Origin: Paenibacillus oryzisoli
GTDB lineage: Bacteria > Bacillota > Bacilli > Paenibacillales > NBRC-103111
DNA: 64,000 bases
Assembly: GCF_001653565.1 (NCBI RefSeq)
Contig: NZ_LYPB01000050.1
Location: 420,571 to 484,570, forward strand
Direction: 5' to 3'
Shown: in pieces, positions 25,001 through 34,417 of the stretch
Layout: the number at the start of each line of letters is the position of its first letter
Numbering within the stretch: the first letter of the stretch is position 1
Notes under the pieces: model-generated
What the model saw: only the letters and a program-made list of their open reading frames with translations
Databases searched by the model: none
Told to the model about the DNA's origin: nothing
Made by a program: the position numbers and the translations under genes

Positions 25001-26539
25001 ATGCTATTTTCAAACTTGTTCGGCCAGAAGAAGTATCGTTCGATTCAAGAGCAAGTTAATCAACCACCTAGCAACACCATAAGCACATCTTTGGTGCAAA
25101 ATATAACCTATTTACATAGTCAATTCAGTCAAACCCCCGACCTGGTTGTGCGCCATTTTATCATTAAGAAGTCTGAGGACCAGGCAGCATTAGTCTATCT
25201 AAATGGACTTGTAGATAAAAACGCAATTAATAACAATGTGCTCCGCCCACTGCAATCTGAAACGGGAACAGGGAATGCGCTTGACGATATTTCGATACAT
25301 GTAGGCCAAATTCAAAGCTTGTTTACTTGGCCGCATGTCGAGAATGCTATCTTCCAAGGTAATAGTGTACTCTTTGTTAATGGGTGGACCAAAGCCTCCG
25401 CTTTAGCGACGCAAGGCTGGCCGCAACGGTCGATTGAAGACTCACAGATCGAAACTTCTTTGAAAGGAGCGCATCAAGGCTTTGTTGAGACAGGCAGTCA
25501 GAATATTGCCTTAATCCGTCGCTATATTCAAAACCGCGAATTAAAAATTAAGGAAATAGTGGTAGGGCGAAGAGGAAACACCTTAGTTTCTATTTTATAT
25601 TTAGCTGATGTTGCTCACCCTGAGGTGTTGCAGGAACTGGAAGACCGCATTGGGCAAATTGATGTCGATGCCATTCTGAATACAGGTGAGTTAGCCGAGT
25701 TTATCGAGGATAATCCGTATTCGCCATTCCCTCAATTCATTACAACAGAAAGACCAGATGCGGCAGCTTCACAAATATTGCAAGGCAGAATCGCTGTTGT
25801 CGTAGACTGTTCACCAAGCGTATTGATAGCACCGGCAGCATTTGTGTCGTTTTTTCAAAACATCGACGACTACAGCACCCGTTGGTCGATCGCTACTTTT
25901 ATACGACTGCTGCGAATGTTTGCATTTTGCGTCGCGATTTTTTTGCCAGCGTTTTACATTGCCGTCATTTCCTATAATTTCGAGATCATCCCCGTTAAAT
26001 TATTACTAACGATTGGCGAGTTCAGAGGTCGCGTACCCTTCCCGCCGTTTTTGGAAGCGATCATCATGGAGCTAACGCTAGAGATGATGCGGGAGGCTGG
26101 GGTGCGTCTGCCTGCACCCGTTGGGCAAACTGTTGGCATAGTCGGAGGCATTGTTATCGGACAAGCCATCGTTCAGGCAGGATTCATCAGCAATACCATG
26201 GTCATTATCGTTGCATTTACAGCCATTGCCTCTTTCATCCTGCCTAATTATGATATGGTCGCAGCCGTCCGGCTTATCCGCTTCGGCATGATGATAGCTG
26301 CGTCCATGTTCGGCTTTGTTGGCATCATTATTGCGTTGATGACCATGATCGGGCATCTGATTGCACTTGAATCCCTTGGAACACCATACGGTACTCCATT
26401 TGCACCGGTAAGACTTGCCGATTGGAAAGATACGTTCTTCCGTTTACCACTGTGGACAATGGGCAAGCGACCTTTAAGCACAAGAGCAACTCAAGCGCAG
26501 AAGCAAGGATCAAATCGTCCAAAAGGTGATGGGAAATGA
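25001..26539 (+). CDS. Spore germination protein GerA-type subunit A
   Basis: The 512-aa protein is a GerA-family A subunit: a hydrophilic N-terminal half with TERPDAAASQILQGRIAVVVD around 245-265, then five membrane segments. These subunits form the germinant receptor with B and C subunits in the spore inner membrane. The B gene begins at 26536, overlapping the stop (ATGA). The start is ATG 25001 after GGTGA. Confidence 0.95.
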   Translation: MLFSNLFGQKKYRSIQEQVNQPPSNTISTSLVQNITYLHSQFSQTPDLVVRHFIIKKSEDQAALVYLNGLVDKNAINNNVLRPLQSETGTGNALDDISIHVGQIQSLFTWPHVENAIFQGNSVLFVNGWTKASALATQGWPQRSIEDSQIETSLKGAHQGFVETGSQNIALIRRYIQNRELKIKEIVVGRRGNTLVSILYLADVAHPEVLQELEDRIGQIDVDAILNTGELAEFIEDNPYSPFPQFITTERPDAAASQILQGRIAVVVDCSPSVLIAPAAFVSFFQNIDDYSTRWSIATFIRLLRMFAFCVAIFLPAFYIAVISYNFEIIPVKLLLTIGEFRGRVPFPPFLEAIIMELTLEMMREAGVRLPAPVGQTVGIVGGIVIGQAIVQAGFISNTMVIIVAFTAIASFILPNYDMVAAVRLIRFGMMIAASMFGFVGIIIALMTMIGHLIALESLGTPYGTPFAPVRLADWKDTFFRLPLWTMGKRPLSTRATQAQKQGSNRPKGDGK

Positions 26540-27636
26540 AGAAATATGCATTCAACGAGATCACCTCTATGCAATATATTTTTCTCAATAGCGGCATTCA
26601 AATTAGTGTTTTCTTTTTCTCGATGCCACGCAAATTAGCCGAAAAGGCAGGTACCGATGGCTGGATCGCACTCATTATCGGCTGGGCTGTTACGGTAGCA
26701 GCAAGCTTGGTTGTTATTCAGGTGATGAAAAAGTACCCCGATGGCACATTGTTCGATCTGCTCTCACGATATTTGGGCAAATGGACAGGCAAGACGGCCG
26801 CCTTCTTGTATGCCCTTTATCTCTTTTATTACGCTTACACGGGGCTCGTTCAGGCGGTACTGCTTACGAAAGCATGGCTTTTGCCGCAAACATCGGCATC
26901 TATCGTCATGCTGTTATTGCTCATTCCAACTTATGTGATTGCGCGTAATGGACTTCGCGTCTTGGGCAGATATGCGGAATTCATTTTTATAATCTCCTGC
27001 TGGATACCGTTCGTGTATTTATTTGTGCTCAAGGATGCCAACTGGCTCAATCTGTTTCCCCTCTTCAAGGAAGGATGGATGCCCGTATTCTCAGCGGTAC
27101 CTACAACATTCTTTTCGTATATCGGATTCGCTACTACGTTTATTTTGTATCCGTTCTTGAAGAACAAACAACAGGCTTCTACCGCTCTTGTGATCTCCGA
27201 TACACTGACGATGTTTGGGTATTTGTTTATTACCATTATCTGTTTTGCCTATTACAGCCCGTATGAAATTCAGAATTTAAATGAACCCATAATCAGTATC
27301 TTAGAATCAATCGAGTTTAAGTTTGTAGAACGAATAGGTGTGCTGTTTATCGCATTTTTTTTACTTATTTTTTCATTAGCATGGATTCCCGCTATCTACA
27401 TGGGCGTGTTCTGCACGAGCTGGTTGTTCGGAAAGCAGGACCATCGCAATCATTTGCGGATATTGTGGTTCTTCCTTGCCCTGGTTACATTTTTCTTCAT
27501 ACCAACATTTAACCAGAGTGATCACATGAGTGATTTTCTCACTCGCGTTGGTTTTGGAATTGAATACCTTTTTCCTAGTATCTTACTTATCTATTTATGG
27601 ATGCATGACCGTTTTCAGAGGAGGAAGCGCATGTGA
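26536..27636 (+). CDS. Spore germination permease, GerB type (copy 1)
   Basis: The 366-aa protein has about ten membrane segments of the spore-germination permease family (APC superfamily), which binds the small-molecule germinant. The N-terminus MKKYAFNEITSMQYIFLNSG is nearly the same as that of the second B gene in this operon. It overlaps the A gene by 4 bp and the C gene by 4 bp, so the three are translationally coupled. Confidence 0.95.
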   Translation: MKKYAFNEITSMQYIFLNSGIQISVFFFSMPRKLAEKAGTDGWIALIIGWAVTVAASLVVIQVMKKYPDGTLFDLLSRYLGKWTGKTAAFLYALYLFYYAYTGLVQAVLLTKAWLLPQTSASIVMLLLLIPTYVIARNGLRVLGRYAEFIFIISCWIPFVYLFVLKDANWLNLFPLFKEGWMPVFSAVPTTFFSYIGFATTFILYPFLKNKQQASTALVISDTLTMFGYLFITIICFAYYSPYEIQNLNEPIISILESIEFKFVERIGVLFIAFFLLIFSLAWIPAIYMGVFCTSWLFGKQDHRNHLRILWFFLALVTFFFIPTFNQSDHMSDFLTRVGFGIEYLFPSILLIYLWMHDRFQRRKRM

Positions 27637-28754
27637 ACAAAGGAGTCCTCCTAATTATTCTTATCGCGATGGTCATCGTCATCATTCCGGGCTGCAGTGA
27701 CAGGTTAGATATAGAGGATACCACCTTTTCCTTATTAGTCGGTTTTGATCTCGATCAGGAAAACGAGTTAATTGAATATAGTACATCTCCCGTATTCAGT
27801 AAAAATGCCGAGAAAAAAACGCTGGAACTTCAGGTAAAAGCAAAGACGAATCGTCAGTCCAGGGAAAAAAATGACAGTTATACAGATGGTGTTTTTCAAG
27901 GCAGAAGTATTCAAGTCGTACTGCTATCCAAGCGATTTCTACAGCAAAAAAATTGGTTCCAATTAACGGATGTCTGGTTTCGTGACCCAAGAAATGCGTT
28001 TACGCCAAGAATCATTGCTTTCGATGGACCTCTCGCTGAAATCATAGACCTAAATCCGAAAGATCAGCCGATACTGCCCCTATTGCTGCGAGAAATGATC
28101 GATACGAAGGACGCCAGATCGGAAACGGTGAATACGAATTTGCAAGAACTTCACGAACAATTAAGTGAAACGGGTGAGACTCCCTTCATCGCTGAAGTTC
28201 GTGTTAAAGATAAACAGATTGCGATGACAGGTGTAACACTGCTAGATCATACAGGGAATTTCGCAGATTCTCTGAACATACAGGAAAGTGTTCTACTGCG
28301 AATATTGCAAAATAGTACAAGAAAAACCGTCAGCTTAACAATCCCCATTCCGGGTGAAACAAAGGTCGGGCCGTTTCATACAAACAAATTAAGTTTAAAC
28401 GCCGAAAACATCAAGGTGAAAATCAAGACATCCTACCTCAGGGACAACTTTCAGTTCGATATGCACATTTCCATGCGCATTGGCTTATCGGAGCTTATGT
28501 TTCCTTATGACGTGCGAAGTCATGGAAAAGAATTAGAAAATAAGATATCCGTTCAAATCCAAAAGCAGTTGGAAAGTCTCATCAAGAAAATACAGGGGGA
28601 TAAAATCGATCCGATTGGGCTTGGGTTCCACGCACGGGCGCACGAATATAGCCATTTCAAGAAGGTAGAAGATCATTGGGGAGAAACGCTGGCCAAGGCC
28701 GACATTCATGTTTCCGTGAATACAATCATAGGCGCTATGGGAAGAGTGAAATAA
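27633..28754 (+). CDS. Ger(x)C-type spore germination lipoprotein (copy 1)
   Basis: The 373-aa lipoprotein has a signal MNKGVLLIILIAMVIVIIPGC and a Ger(x)C body; the tail GLGFHARAHEYSHFKKVEDHWGE is a family hallmark. C subunits are lipid-anchored on the outer face of the spore inner membrane. The start is GTG 27633 in an ATGTGA overlap with the B gene. Confidence 0.95.
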   Translation: MNKGVLLIILIAMVIVIIPGCSDRLDIEDTTFSLLVGFDLDQENELIEYSTSPVFSKNAEKKTLELQVKAKTNRQSREKNDSYTDGVFQGRSIQVVLLSKRFLQQKNWFQLTDVWFRDPRNAFTPRIIAFDGPLAEIIDLNPKDQPILPLLLREMIDTKDARSETVNTNLQELHEQLSETGETPFIAEVRVKDKQIAMTGVTLLDHTGNFADSLNIQESVLLRILQNSTRKTVSLTIPIPGETKVGPFHTNKLSLNAENIKVKIKTSYLRDNFQFDMHISMRIGLSELMFPYDVRSHGKELENKISVQIQKQLESLIKKIQGDKIDPIGLGFHARAHEYSHFKKVEDHWGETLAKADIHVSVNTIIGAMGRVK

Positions 28755-28776
28755 ACGCTTTAGAGGAGGACAGCAA

Positions 28777-29877
28777 GTGAACAAATATACAATGAATGAA
28801 ATCACCCTCATGCAGTATATCTTTCTCAACTTTGGTATGGTAGTAAGCTTCAGCTTTTTGTCGCTGCCGCGAGTATTAGCCGAACATGCAGGTACGTCAG
28901 GCTGGATCACTCTTATCATCGTTTGGTTGATCTCTACTGCAGCGAGTTTGATCGTCATACAAGTAATGAAGAAGTACCCAGATGGTACCTTGTTAGATCT
29001 ACTGTCGGCGTATATGGGCAAATGGGCAGGCAAAGTGGGAGCCATCCTATTTGCTCTATATCTTTTGTACTATGGTTACACCGGTCTCATCTATACCATA
29101 TTGATTACCAAACAATATCTACTACCACAAACGCCAGCGTATATCATTATGCTTCTGTTGCTCATTCCCACTTATGTCATTGTGCGTAACGGCCCGCGCA
29201 TTCTGGGCAGATATGTGGAAGTGATTATCCTCCTTTCATTATGGATCCCCTTCGTTTATCTGATTCCGCTAAAAGATGCTCATTGGCTCCGTCTGCTTCC
29301 TGTGCTAAAGGATGGATGGAATCCTGTGCTCTCCGCCATACCTAGCACTTTCTACTATCATTTAGGTTTTTCAACCACGTTTATTCTCTATCCTTTTCTG
29401 AAAAACAAGCAGATGGCATCAGTCGGAATTGTTATCTCGTATGGACTTACGATGCTCATGTATTTGTTCATTACCGTTATCTGTTTCGTATATTTCAGTC
29501 TAGATGAAATTACGACGTACAACGAACCGACAATCAATGTGTTGAAAACGATTGAGTTCAAGTTTATAGCACGGATCGAAGTGTTATTTATTTCGTTTTA
29601 TTTACTTATCTTTTCATTATCATGGATACCGACGATGTACATGAGCGTTTTTTGCACAACTTGGCTATTCGGAAAGCAAGATCACCGCAATCATTTGCGT
29701 CTGCTTTGGTTATTCATCGCTGCAGGCACTTACTTCTTCATGCCTACCTCTTTTCAGAGTCAACGAATGAACACGTTGTTTGGTCAGATTGGCTTTGTTG
29801 TCGAGTACATGGTTCCTACTTGTTTACTCTTATATGTATGGATACATGATCGCTTGGGGTGGAGGAAGCACTTATGA
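28777..29877 (+). CDS. Spore germination permease, GerB type (copy 2)
   Basis: The 366-aa protein has the same length as the first B subunit and many identical blocks (VIQVMKKYPDGTL, LFGKQDHRNHLR), so it probably arose by tandem duplication. Differences cluster in membrane segments, where germinant specificity is thought to lie. The GTG 28777 start follows GAGGAGG by 7 bp and lies 22 bp after copy 1 of the C gene. Confidence 0.95.
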   Translation: MNKYTMNEITLMQYIFLNFGMVVSFSFLSLPRVLAEHAGTSGWITLIIVWLISTAASLIVIQVMKKYPDGTLLDLLSAYMGKWAGKVGAILFALYLLYYGYTGLIYTILITKQYLLPQTPAYIIMLLLLIPTYVIVRNGPRILGRYVEVIILLSLWIPFVYLIPLKDAHWLRLLPVLKDGWNPVLSAIPSTFYYHLGFSTTFILYPFLKNKQMASVGIVISYGLTMLMYLFITVICFVYFSLDEITTYNEPTINVLKTIEFKFIARIEVLFISFYLLIFSLSWIPTMYMSVFCTTWLFGKQDHRNHLRLLWLFIAAGTYFFMPTSFQSQRMNTLFGQIGFVVEYMVPTCLLLYVWIHDRLGWRKHL

Positions 29878-30998
29878 ACAAGCGTCCCCTATTCGTCATT
29901 ATCATCATTATGATGATAATTATCGCACCGGGATGTAGTGATCGGTTGGACTTGGAAGATTCCACAAACAACCTCTCCCTCGGTCTGGATCTCGACAATG
30001 AGAACAACTTGCTTGTATATTTAAACAACCCTTCTTTCGATAGAGATATCAAGAAGACAACACTAGATACCGTAGTGAAGTCTCATACGGTTCGTCAAGC
30101 AAGAGGGGAAGAAGATCAATTTGTACCAGGCGTTATTACTGGCAGAAAAGTTCAGGTCTTACTTATCGGGAGACGCATCCTAGAAAATGAAGACTGGTTC
30201 CCCCTATTTGACGTTTACTTTCGTGATATGAAAAATCCTTTAACACCTAGAGTTATCGCTTTCGATGGGGCTATCTCCGATATCATATTCCTAAATCCTA
30301 AAGATCAGCCGATGTTGCCTTTACTGTTGCGTGGGATGGTTGACACGAAAAGCACGAGATCGGAAACGGCAAAAACAACGCTGCAGAAGCTGCATTGGCA
30401 AATGTCTGAGAAAGGAGTGACACCTTATCTCTCCGAAATCCAGTTGGACAATACCAAACATATCAGGTTGGTTGGCACAACACTGCTTAATCATAAAGGG
30501 AAATACATGACTTCGCTGAGCACGGAAGAAACCATTTTACTTCAAATATTAAATAAAAACGCCAAGAAGCCTGTTAGTTTCACACTTCCCATTCCTGGTC
30601 AAGAGAAAAGCGGTCCAATTCACACAGACCATTTAAGTCTATCGGTTCAAGGAATAAAAACGAAAATAAAAACCTCTTACCATCAGAACAAGTTTCAGTT
30701 CGATATCATCATTAGTATGCCTGCCACGATTACAGAACTCTTGTTCCCTTACGATGTACAAAGGAATAGAAAAGAGTTAGAAAAAATAATTTCTGAACAT
30801 ATGCAAAAGCAATTCAGTAACCTTATTAAGAAGATACAGATGAATCAAATAGATCCGATTGGGCTTGGTCTCTACGCCCGAGCTCATGAATATCGCCAAT
30901 ACAAGAAAGTGGAAGACCATTGGGGAGAATCACTGTCAGAGGCAGACATTCATCTTGCGGTTAAGATTAAAATAACCGGTATGGGACCCATGAAGTGA
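29874..30998 (+). CDS. Ger(x)C-type spore germination lipoprotein (copy 2)
   Basis: The 374-aa lipoprotein begins MNKRPLFVIIIIMMIIIAPGC and repeats the Ger(x)C pattern of the first copy, including NPKDQPMLPLLLRGMVDTK and GLGLYARAHEYRQYKKVEDHWGE. ATG 29874, 8 bp after GGAGG and overlapping the B stop, is the natural start; a GTG-type extension of 5 codons is less likely. The operon order is therefore A-B-C-B-C. Confidence 0.95.
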   Translation: MNKRPLFVIIIIMMIIIAPGCSDRLDLEDSTNNLSLGLDLDNENNLLVYLNNPSFDRDIKKTTLDTVVKSHTVRQARGEEDQFVPGVITGRKVQVLLIGRRILENEDWFPLFDVYFRDMKNPLTPRVIAFDGAISDIIFLNPKDQPMLPLLLRGMVDTKSTRSETAKTTLQKLHWQMSEKGVTPYLSEIQLDNTKHIRLVGTTLLNHKGKYMTSLSTEETILLQILNKNAKKPVSFTLPIPGQEKSGPIHTDHLSLSVQGIKTKIKTSYHQNKFQFDIIISMPATITELLFPYDVQRNRKELEKIISEHMQKQFSNLIKKIQMNQIDPIGLGLYARAHEYRQYKKVEDHWGESLSEADIHLAVKIKITGMGPMK

Positions 30999-31057
30999 CT
31001 AGGCTTAGAGGTGATGTGGTTTCGACTCAGGCCTGCAGCGCGGCTTCCGCGCATAAA

Positions 31058-31083
31058 AATCCCCGATTGCTCGGGGATCCTTT
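31058..31083. terminator. Bidirectional terminator
   Basis: The stem ATCCCCGA/TCGGGGAT with a 4-nt loop separates the ger operon from a convergent ABC-transporter operon. The T-run is better on the minus strand (ATTTTTATG). Confidence 0.8.
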
Positions 31084-31089
31084 ACGGCA

Positions 31090-31971
31090 TTAACCTTTGA
31101 CAGAACCAGCAGCTATCCCTTCTACGATGCGATTACTGAGCAAGATGAACGCGATCATAATTGGCAAAATACTGATCATCAGGGTAGCGCCGATGGCACC
31201 CCAATCCGTCGTATATTGGCCAACGAAATTCTGTACGCCTACGGTTAAGGTCTTATACTTTTCCGAGGAAATAAAGGTATTCACGAAAATAAACTCATTC
31301 CAATTGTAAATCATATTGATGATAACTGCGGTAGATAACACAGATGCCGTCATGGGCAGCGTGATGCTGAAAAATATGCGATTCACAGAGCAGCCATCCA
31401 TAACGGCAGCTTCTTCAACTTCCCTCGGCAGCGTGTAATAGAAGCCGAGCATAATCATGATCGTAATCGGCAAGTTAAAAGCAATGTAGGACAAAATGAT
31501 CGACAACGGATGATTGGTTAGGTTCATTTTCATAAACATACTGAATAAGGGAATGAGCGTCGAGTGCACGGGAATCATCATCCCGACCATAAACAGACCC
31601 AGCACAAAGGATTGCAGCTTCCATTTCATCCGGGTCAAAGCGAATGTCACTAAGCTTGCTAGCAAGACCGTGACCCCCACCGACACTAAGGTCATCCAGA
31701 CGCTGTTAAAAAAGTAATTATTAATATGGCCTTGCGTCCAGACCTTCTCGTAGTTCTCCCAACGCAGTCTCTCCGGAAACGCCATCGGGGCGAGATTGAA
31801 TATTTCCTCATTATTCTTCAAGGAGAACAGCATGAGCCACAAGAGCGGGAAGATCTGAATTACGGCGACGATGGATAACACGATATATAGTACGCCATAG
31901 CCCATTTGTCCAAGCAGCTTGCTTCGTAGGGGTAGTGCCTGTGCCTGACGACGGGTGGTTTCGAGTTGCAT
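31090..31971 (-). CDS. CUT1 sugar ABC transporter permease (MalG type)
   Basis: The 293-aa protein has six membrane segments, the signature EVEEAAVMDGCSVNRIFFSITLPM and the tail VEGIAAGSVKG. It closes the operon kinase-regulator-binding protein-permease-permease. The substrate is unknown; no glycosidase is encoded in this unit. Confidence 0.9.
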   Translation of the reverse strand: MQLETTRRQAQALPLRSKLLGQMGYGVLYIVLSIVAVIQIFPLLWLMLFSLKNNEEIFNLAPMAFPERLRWENYEKVWTQGHINNYFFNSVWMTLVSVGVTVLLASLVTFALTRMKWKLQSFVLGLFMVGMMIPVHSTLIPLFSMFMKMNLTNHPLSIILSYIAFNLPITIMIMLGFYYTLPREVEEAAVMDGCSVNRIFFSITLPMTASVLSTAVIINMIYNWNEFIFVNTFISSEKYKTLTVGVQNFVGQYTTDWGAIGATLMISILPIMIAFILLSNRIVEGIAAGSVKG

Positions 31972-31992
31972 CGGAATCGGATTCTCCTTTCG

Positions 31993-32874
31993 TTACGAAT
32001 ATTGGATATCATCTTTGGCAGCTGTCGCTTTACGGATTAACCACGTTGCTACGAGACAGATCAAGAGTAAGAAGAAGCCAATTGCGCTGGCATAACCGAA
32101 ATCATAGCCTTTGAACGCTTTACGGTACATGTAGGAAGCCATTACTTCACTGGATCCGTTAGGTCCGCCGCCTGTCATGACATAGATCAAATCGAAATAT
32201 TTCAGTGATCCAACAACAGCCAGGACAACCGTTACTTTCATCACTTCCGCGATTAACGGAACGCGAATGGATACAGCGATACGCCATGGACTGGCGCCAT
32301 CAATGCGTGCTGCTTCGATCAGCGACGTTGGTACATTTTTCAAGGCAGCGTAATAGATCAAAATATAAAATCCAGCGTACTGCCACAAGATTGGCAGGAA
32401 AATCGCGTATAATACGATCGATGGATTGGACAACCATTCCGGTGTATGCGTGACCCCCAGCGACGTTAGGATAGCATTCAATACCCCGTTCGTTGGGTGG
32501 AATATTTTCAACCATAGTTGGGCGATAGCAACAGAAGAAAGCAGCATTGGGATTAAGTAGATTTTGCGAAAAAAGTTAGCCCCTCGAATGTTTGCGGAGA
32601 GTACTAATGCGACTACCAAGTAACCAAGCAGAGAGATTGTTGAGAAAATTGCCAGCAAAAAGGAGTGCTTTGCGCTTCCCCAGAATAATTTATCCTTAAG
32701 CAGTTCGGCATAATTATGCAAACCGATGAAACTCATTTTGCCTACGCCATCCCATTTCATAAGCCCGTAGTAGCCCGTCATCATGATCGGCATATAGATC
32801 AAGGCTAGCAGCAGGAATAACGAGGGAATCACGTAGATCGCAATCATGGATTTGTTAGACATGACTTTATCCAT
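31993..32874 (-). CDS. CUT1 sugar ABC transporter permease (MalF type)
   Basis: The 293-aa protein has six membrane segments and the permease signature LIEAARIDGASPWRIAVSIRVPL. ATG 32874 is preferred since AAGGGAA lies 9 bp upstream; a GTG three codons earlier is too close to that site. It is paired with the MalG-type subunit 21 bp downstream. Confidence 0.9.
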   Translation of the reverse strand: MDKVMSNKSMIAIYVIPSLFLLLALIYMPIMMTGYYGLMKWDGVGKMSFIGLHNYAELLKDKLFWGSAKHSFLLAIFSTISLLGYLVVALVLSANIRGANFFRKIYLIPMLLSSVAIAQLWLKIFHPTNGVLNAILTSLGVTHTPEWLSNPSIVLYAIFLPILWQYAGFYILIYYAALKNVPTSLIEAARIDGASPWRIAVSIRVPLIAEVMKVTVVLAVVGSLKYFDLIYVMTGGGPNGSSEVMASYMYRKAFKGYDFGYASAIGFFLLLICLVATWLIRKATAAKDDIQYS

Positions 32875-32908
32875 AGCAGGCACTTCCCTTTCTCACAGCG
32901 ATTATGAC

Positions 32909-32941
32909 AAAGGACATACCACTTGAAGGGATATGTCCTTT
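32909..32941 (-). promoter_or_regulatory. Hairpin between binding-protein and permease genes
   Basis: A perfect 10-bp stem AAAGGACATA/TATGTCCTTT with a 13-nt loop lies 24 bp after the binding-protein stop. It is equivalent in position to the hairpins at 19890, 48458 and 53238. Confidence 0.5.
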
Positions 32942-32965
32942 CCCAAATCGTTCGTATTCGTTAGG

Positions 32966-34324
32966 CTACTTCGCATCCTTCGCCAAAGCATCCTCATGAT
33001 TCTTCGCAAAGGCTTCCGGTGTTACCGCCTTACCAAACAATGCTTGAATCATATTCAAGTGAACTTCTGCGGAAGCAGGCTTCATTTGAACATCAGCGAA
33101 TAGCGTAATGTTGCTCGCTTTATTCAGCTCATTCAAGAGGTCAATGTACATTTGCGGCAGCTTCACTTTGGATGTGTCTACTTTGGTTGCTGGAATAACG
33201 CCTGCTTCGGAGATCGCGTGCTCGCCCCACTTCGATACGAAGAAGCTGACGAATTTCTTGGACTCTTCCTTCACTTTGGAGTTGTTTGCTACGAACAAGC
33301 CTACGCCTGGTCCGCCAACCCAGCTGTCCATATTGCCTTTACCCCCATCAACCGTCGGGAATTTAAAGAAGCCGATTTGATCTTTGAATGCTTGTGGAAC
33401 ATCTTTGTTCGTTGTGTAGTTCGGTAATTCCCACGTTCCCATCATATACATCGCGGCTTTGCTGTTCATGAACTCTGCTTTACCTTCGTCGTTGCCAAGT
33501 CCATTGAAGCCTTTGTTGAAGGCATTCATGTCGACAAGTTGAGAAATTTCCGAAGCTGCGCGAACTAAACCAGGATCGTTGAAGGAACCTGTACGGTCAA
33601 TCGCTTTTTTCAATGTTTCGGGGCCACCAATACGGTCAGCCAGGTACATGTACCAGAGTGAACCTGTCCAGCGGTCCTTGTTCCCAAGTGCGATTGGCGC
33701 TACACCGTTTGAGCTCAGTGTTTTGACAATATTCTTGAACTCGTCATAAGTCTTAGGTGGTGCAAGGTTATACTTGGCAAAGAGTGCTTTATTGTAGTAC
33801 ACCGGTACGATGTTCAACTCAACTGGAAGACCATACGTTTTGCCGCCGAATGCGTAAGCATCTGTGGTGCCTTTCACGAATTTATCTTTCAAATCACCTT
33901 GGAGCAAGTCATCAAGTGGAGCGAACATGTCGCCTTTTACATAAGGATCCATGTAGCCTGCAGCCCATGTGAAGCCCACATCAGGAAGCGCATTTGAAGT
34001 AGAGAGCACTTTCATTTTATTCTTGTATTGTTCATTCTCGAGCACTTCCTGCTCAATCGTCACATTCGGATTCGCTGCTTGATACTCTTTGATGATATCG
34101 TTTACAATTTTGTTTTGCGTTGCGGAGTTTCCTGTCGGCCATAGGTGCATCATTTTGATGGTTACTTTTTTAGCGGGCTGCACAGTTGCTGCTTCCGTTG
34201 CCTTTGCCGTTTCATTCGGCACTGTAGTTGGATTAGCGTTTTCTGTAGAACTAGAGCAGCCCGTCAGTGCCATAGAAAGGCCGAGCATCGTAGTTAGCGA
34301 CCATGTAAGCGTTTTTCTTACCAT
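32966..34324 (-). CDS. CUT1 sugar-binding lipoprotein
   Basis: The 452-aa lipoprotein has signal MVRKTLTWSLTTMLGLSMALTGC (lipobox LTGC) and a family 1 extracellular binding fold with the W-containing patches typical for oligosaccharides. GGGGGA lies 7 bp before the ATG. It follows the YesN-type regulator gene by 93 bp, suggesting its own promoter controlled by that regulator. Confidence 0.9.
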   Translation of the reverse strand: MVRKTLTWSLTTMLGLSMALTGCSSSTENANPTTVPNETAKATEAATVQPAKKVTIKMMHLWPTGNSATQNKIVNDIIKEYQAANPNVTIEQEVLENEQYKNKMKVLSTSNALPDVGFTWAAGYMDPYVKGDMFAPLDDLLQGDLKDKFVKGTTDAYAFGGKTYGLPVELNIVPVYYNKALFAKYNLAPPKTYDEFKNIVKTLSSNGVAPIALGNKDRWTGSLWYMYLADRIGGPETLKKAIDRTGSFNDPGLVRAASEISQLVDMNAFNKGFNGLGNDEGKAEFMNSKAAMYMMGTWELPNYTTNKDVPQAFKDQIGFFKFPTVDGGKGNMDSWVGGPGVGLFVANNSKVKEESKKFVSFFVSKWGEHAISEAGVIPATKVDTSKVKLPQMYIDLLNELNKASNITLFADVQMKPASAEVHLNMIQALFGKAVTPEAFAKNHEDALAKDAK

Positions 34325-34363
34325 GTTTGTTTCCCCCTAATCATTTGTGTGCTACGTGTTTTA

Positions 34364-34378
34364 TTGTAGCGCTTACAT
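34364..34378. promoter_or_regulatory. Possible cre-like or operator palindrome
   Basis: TTGTAGCGCTTACAT resembles a CcpA cre box but is one base short of a good match, with about two mismatches. Its position just upstream of the binding-protein gene fits carbon catabolite control. Confidence 0.3.
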
Positions 34379-34417
34379 AGCTGCCGCAGGGAGTAACAGC
34401 TATCGGGTAATATTCCA

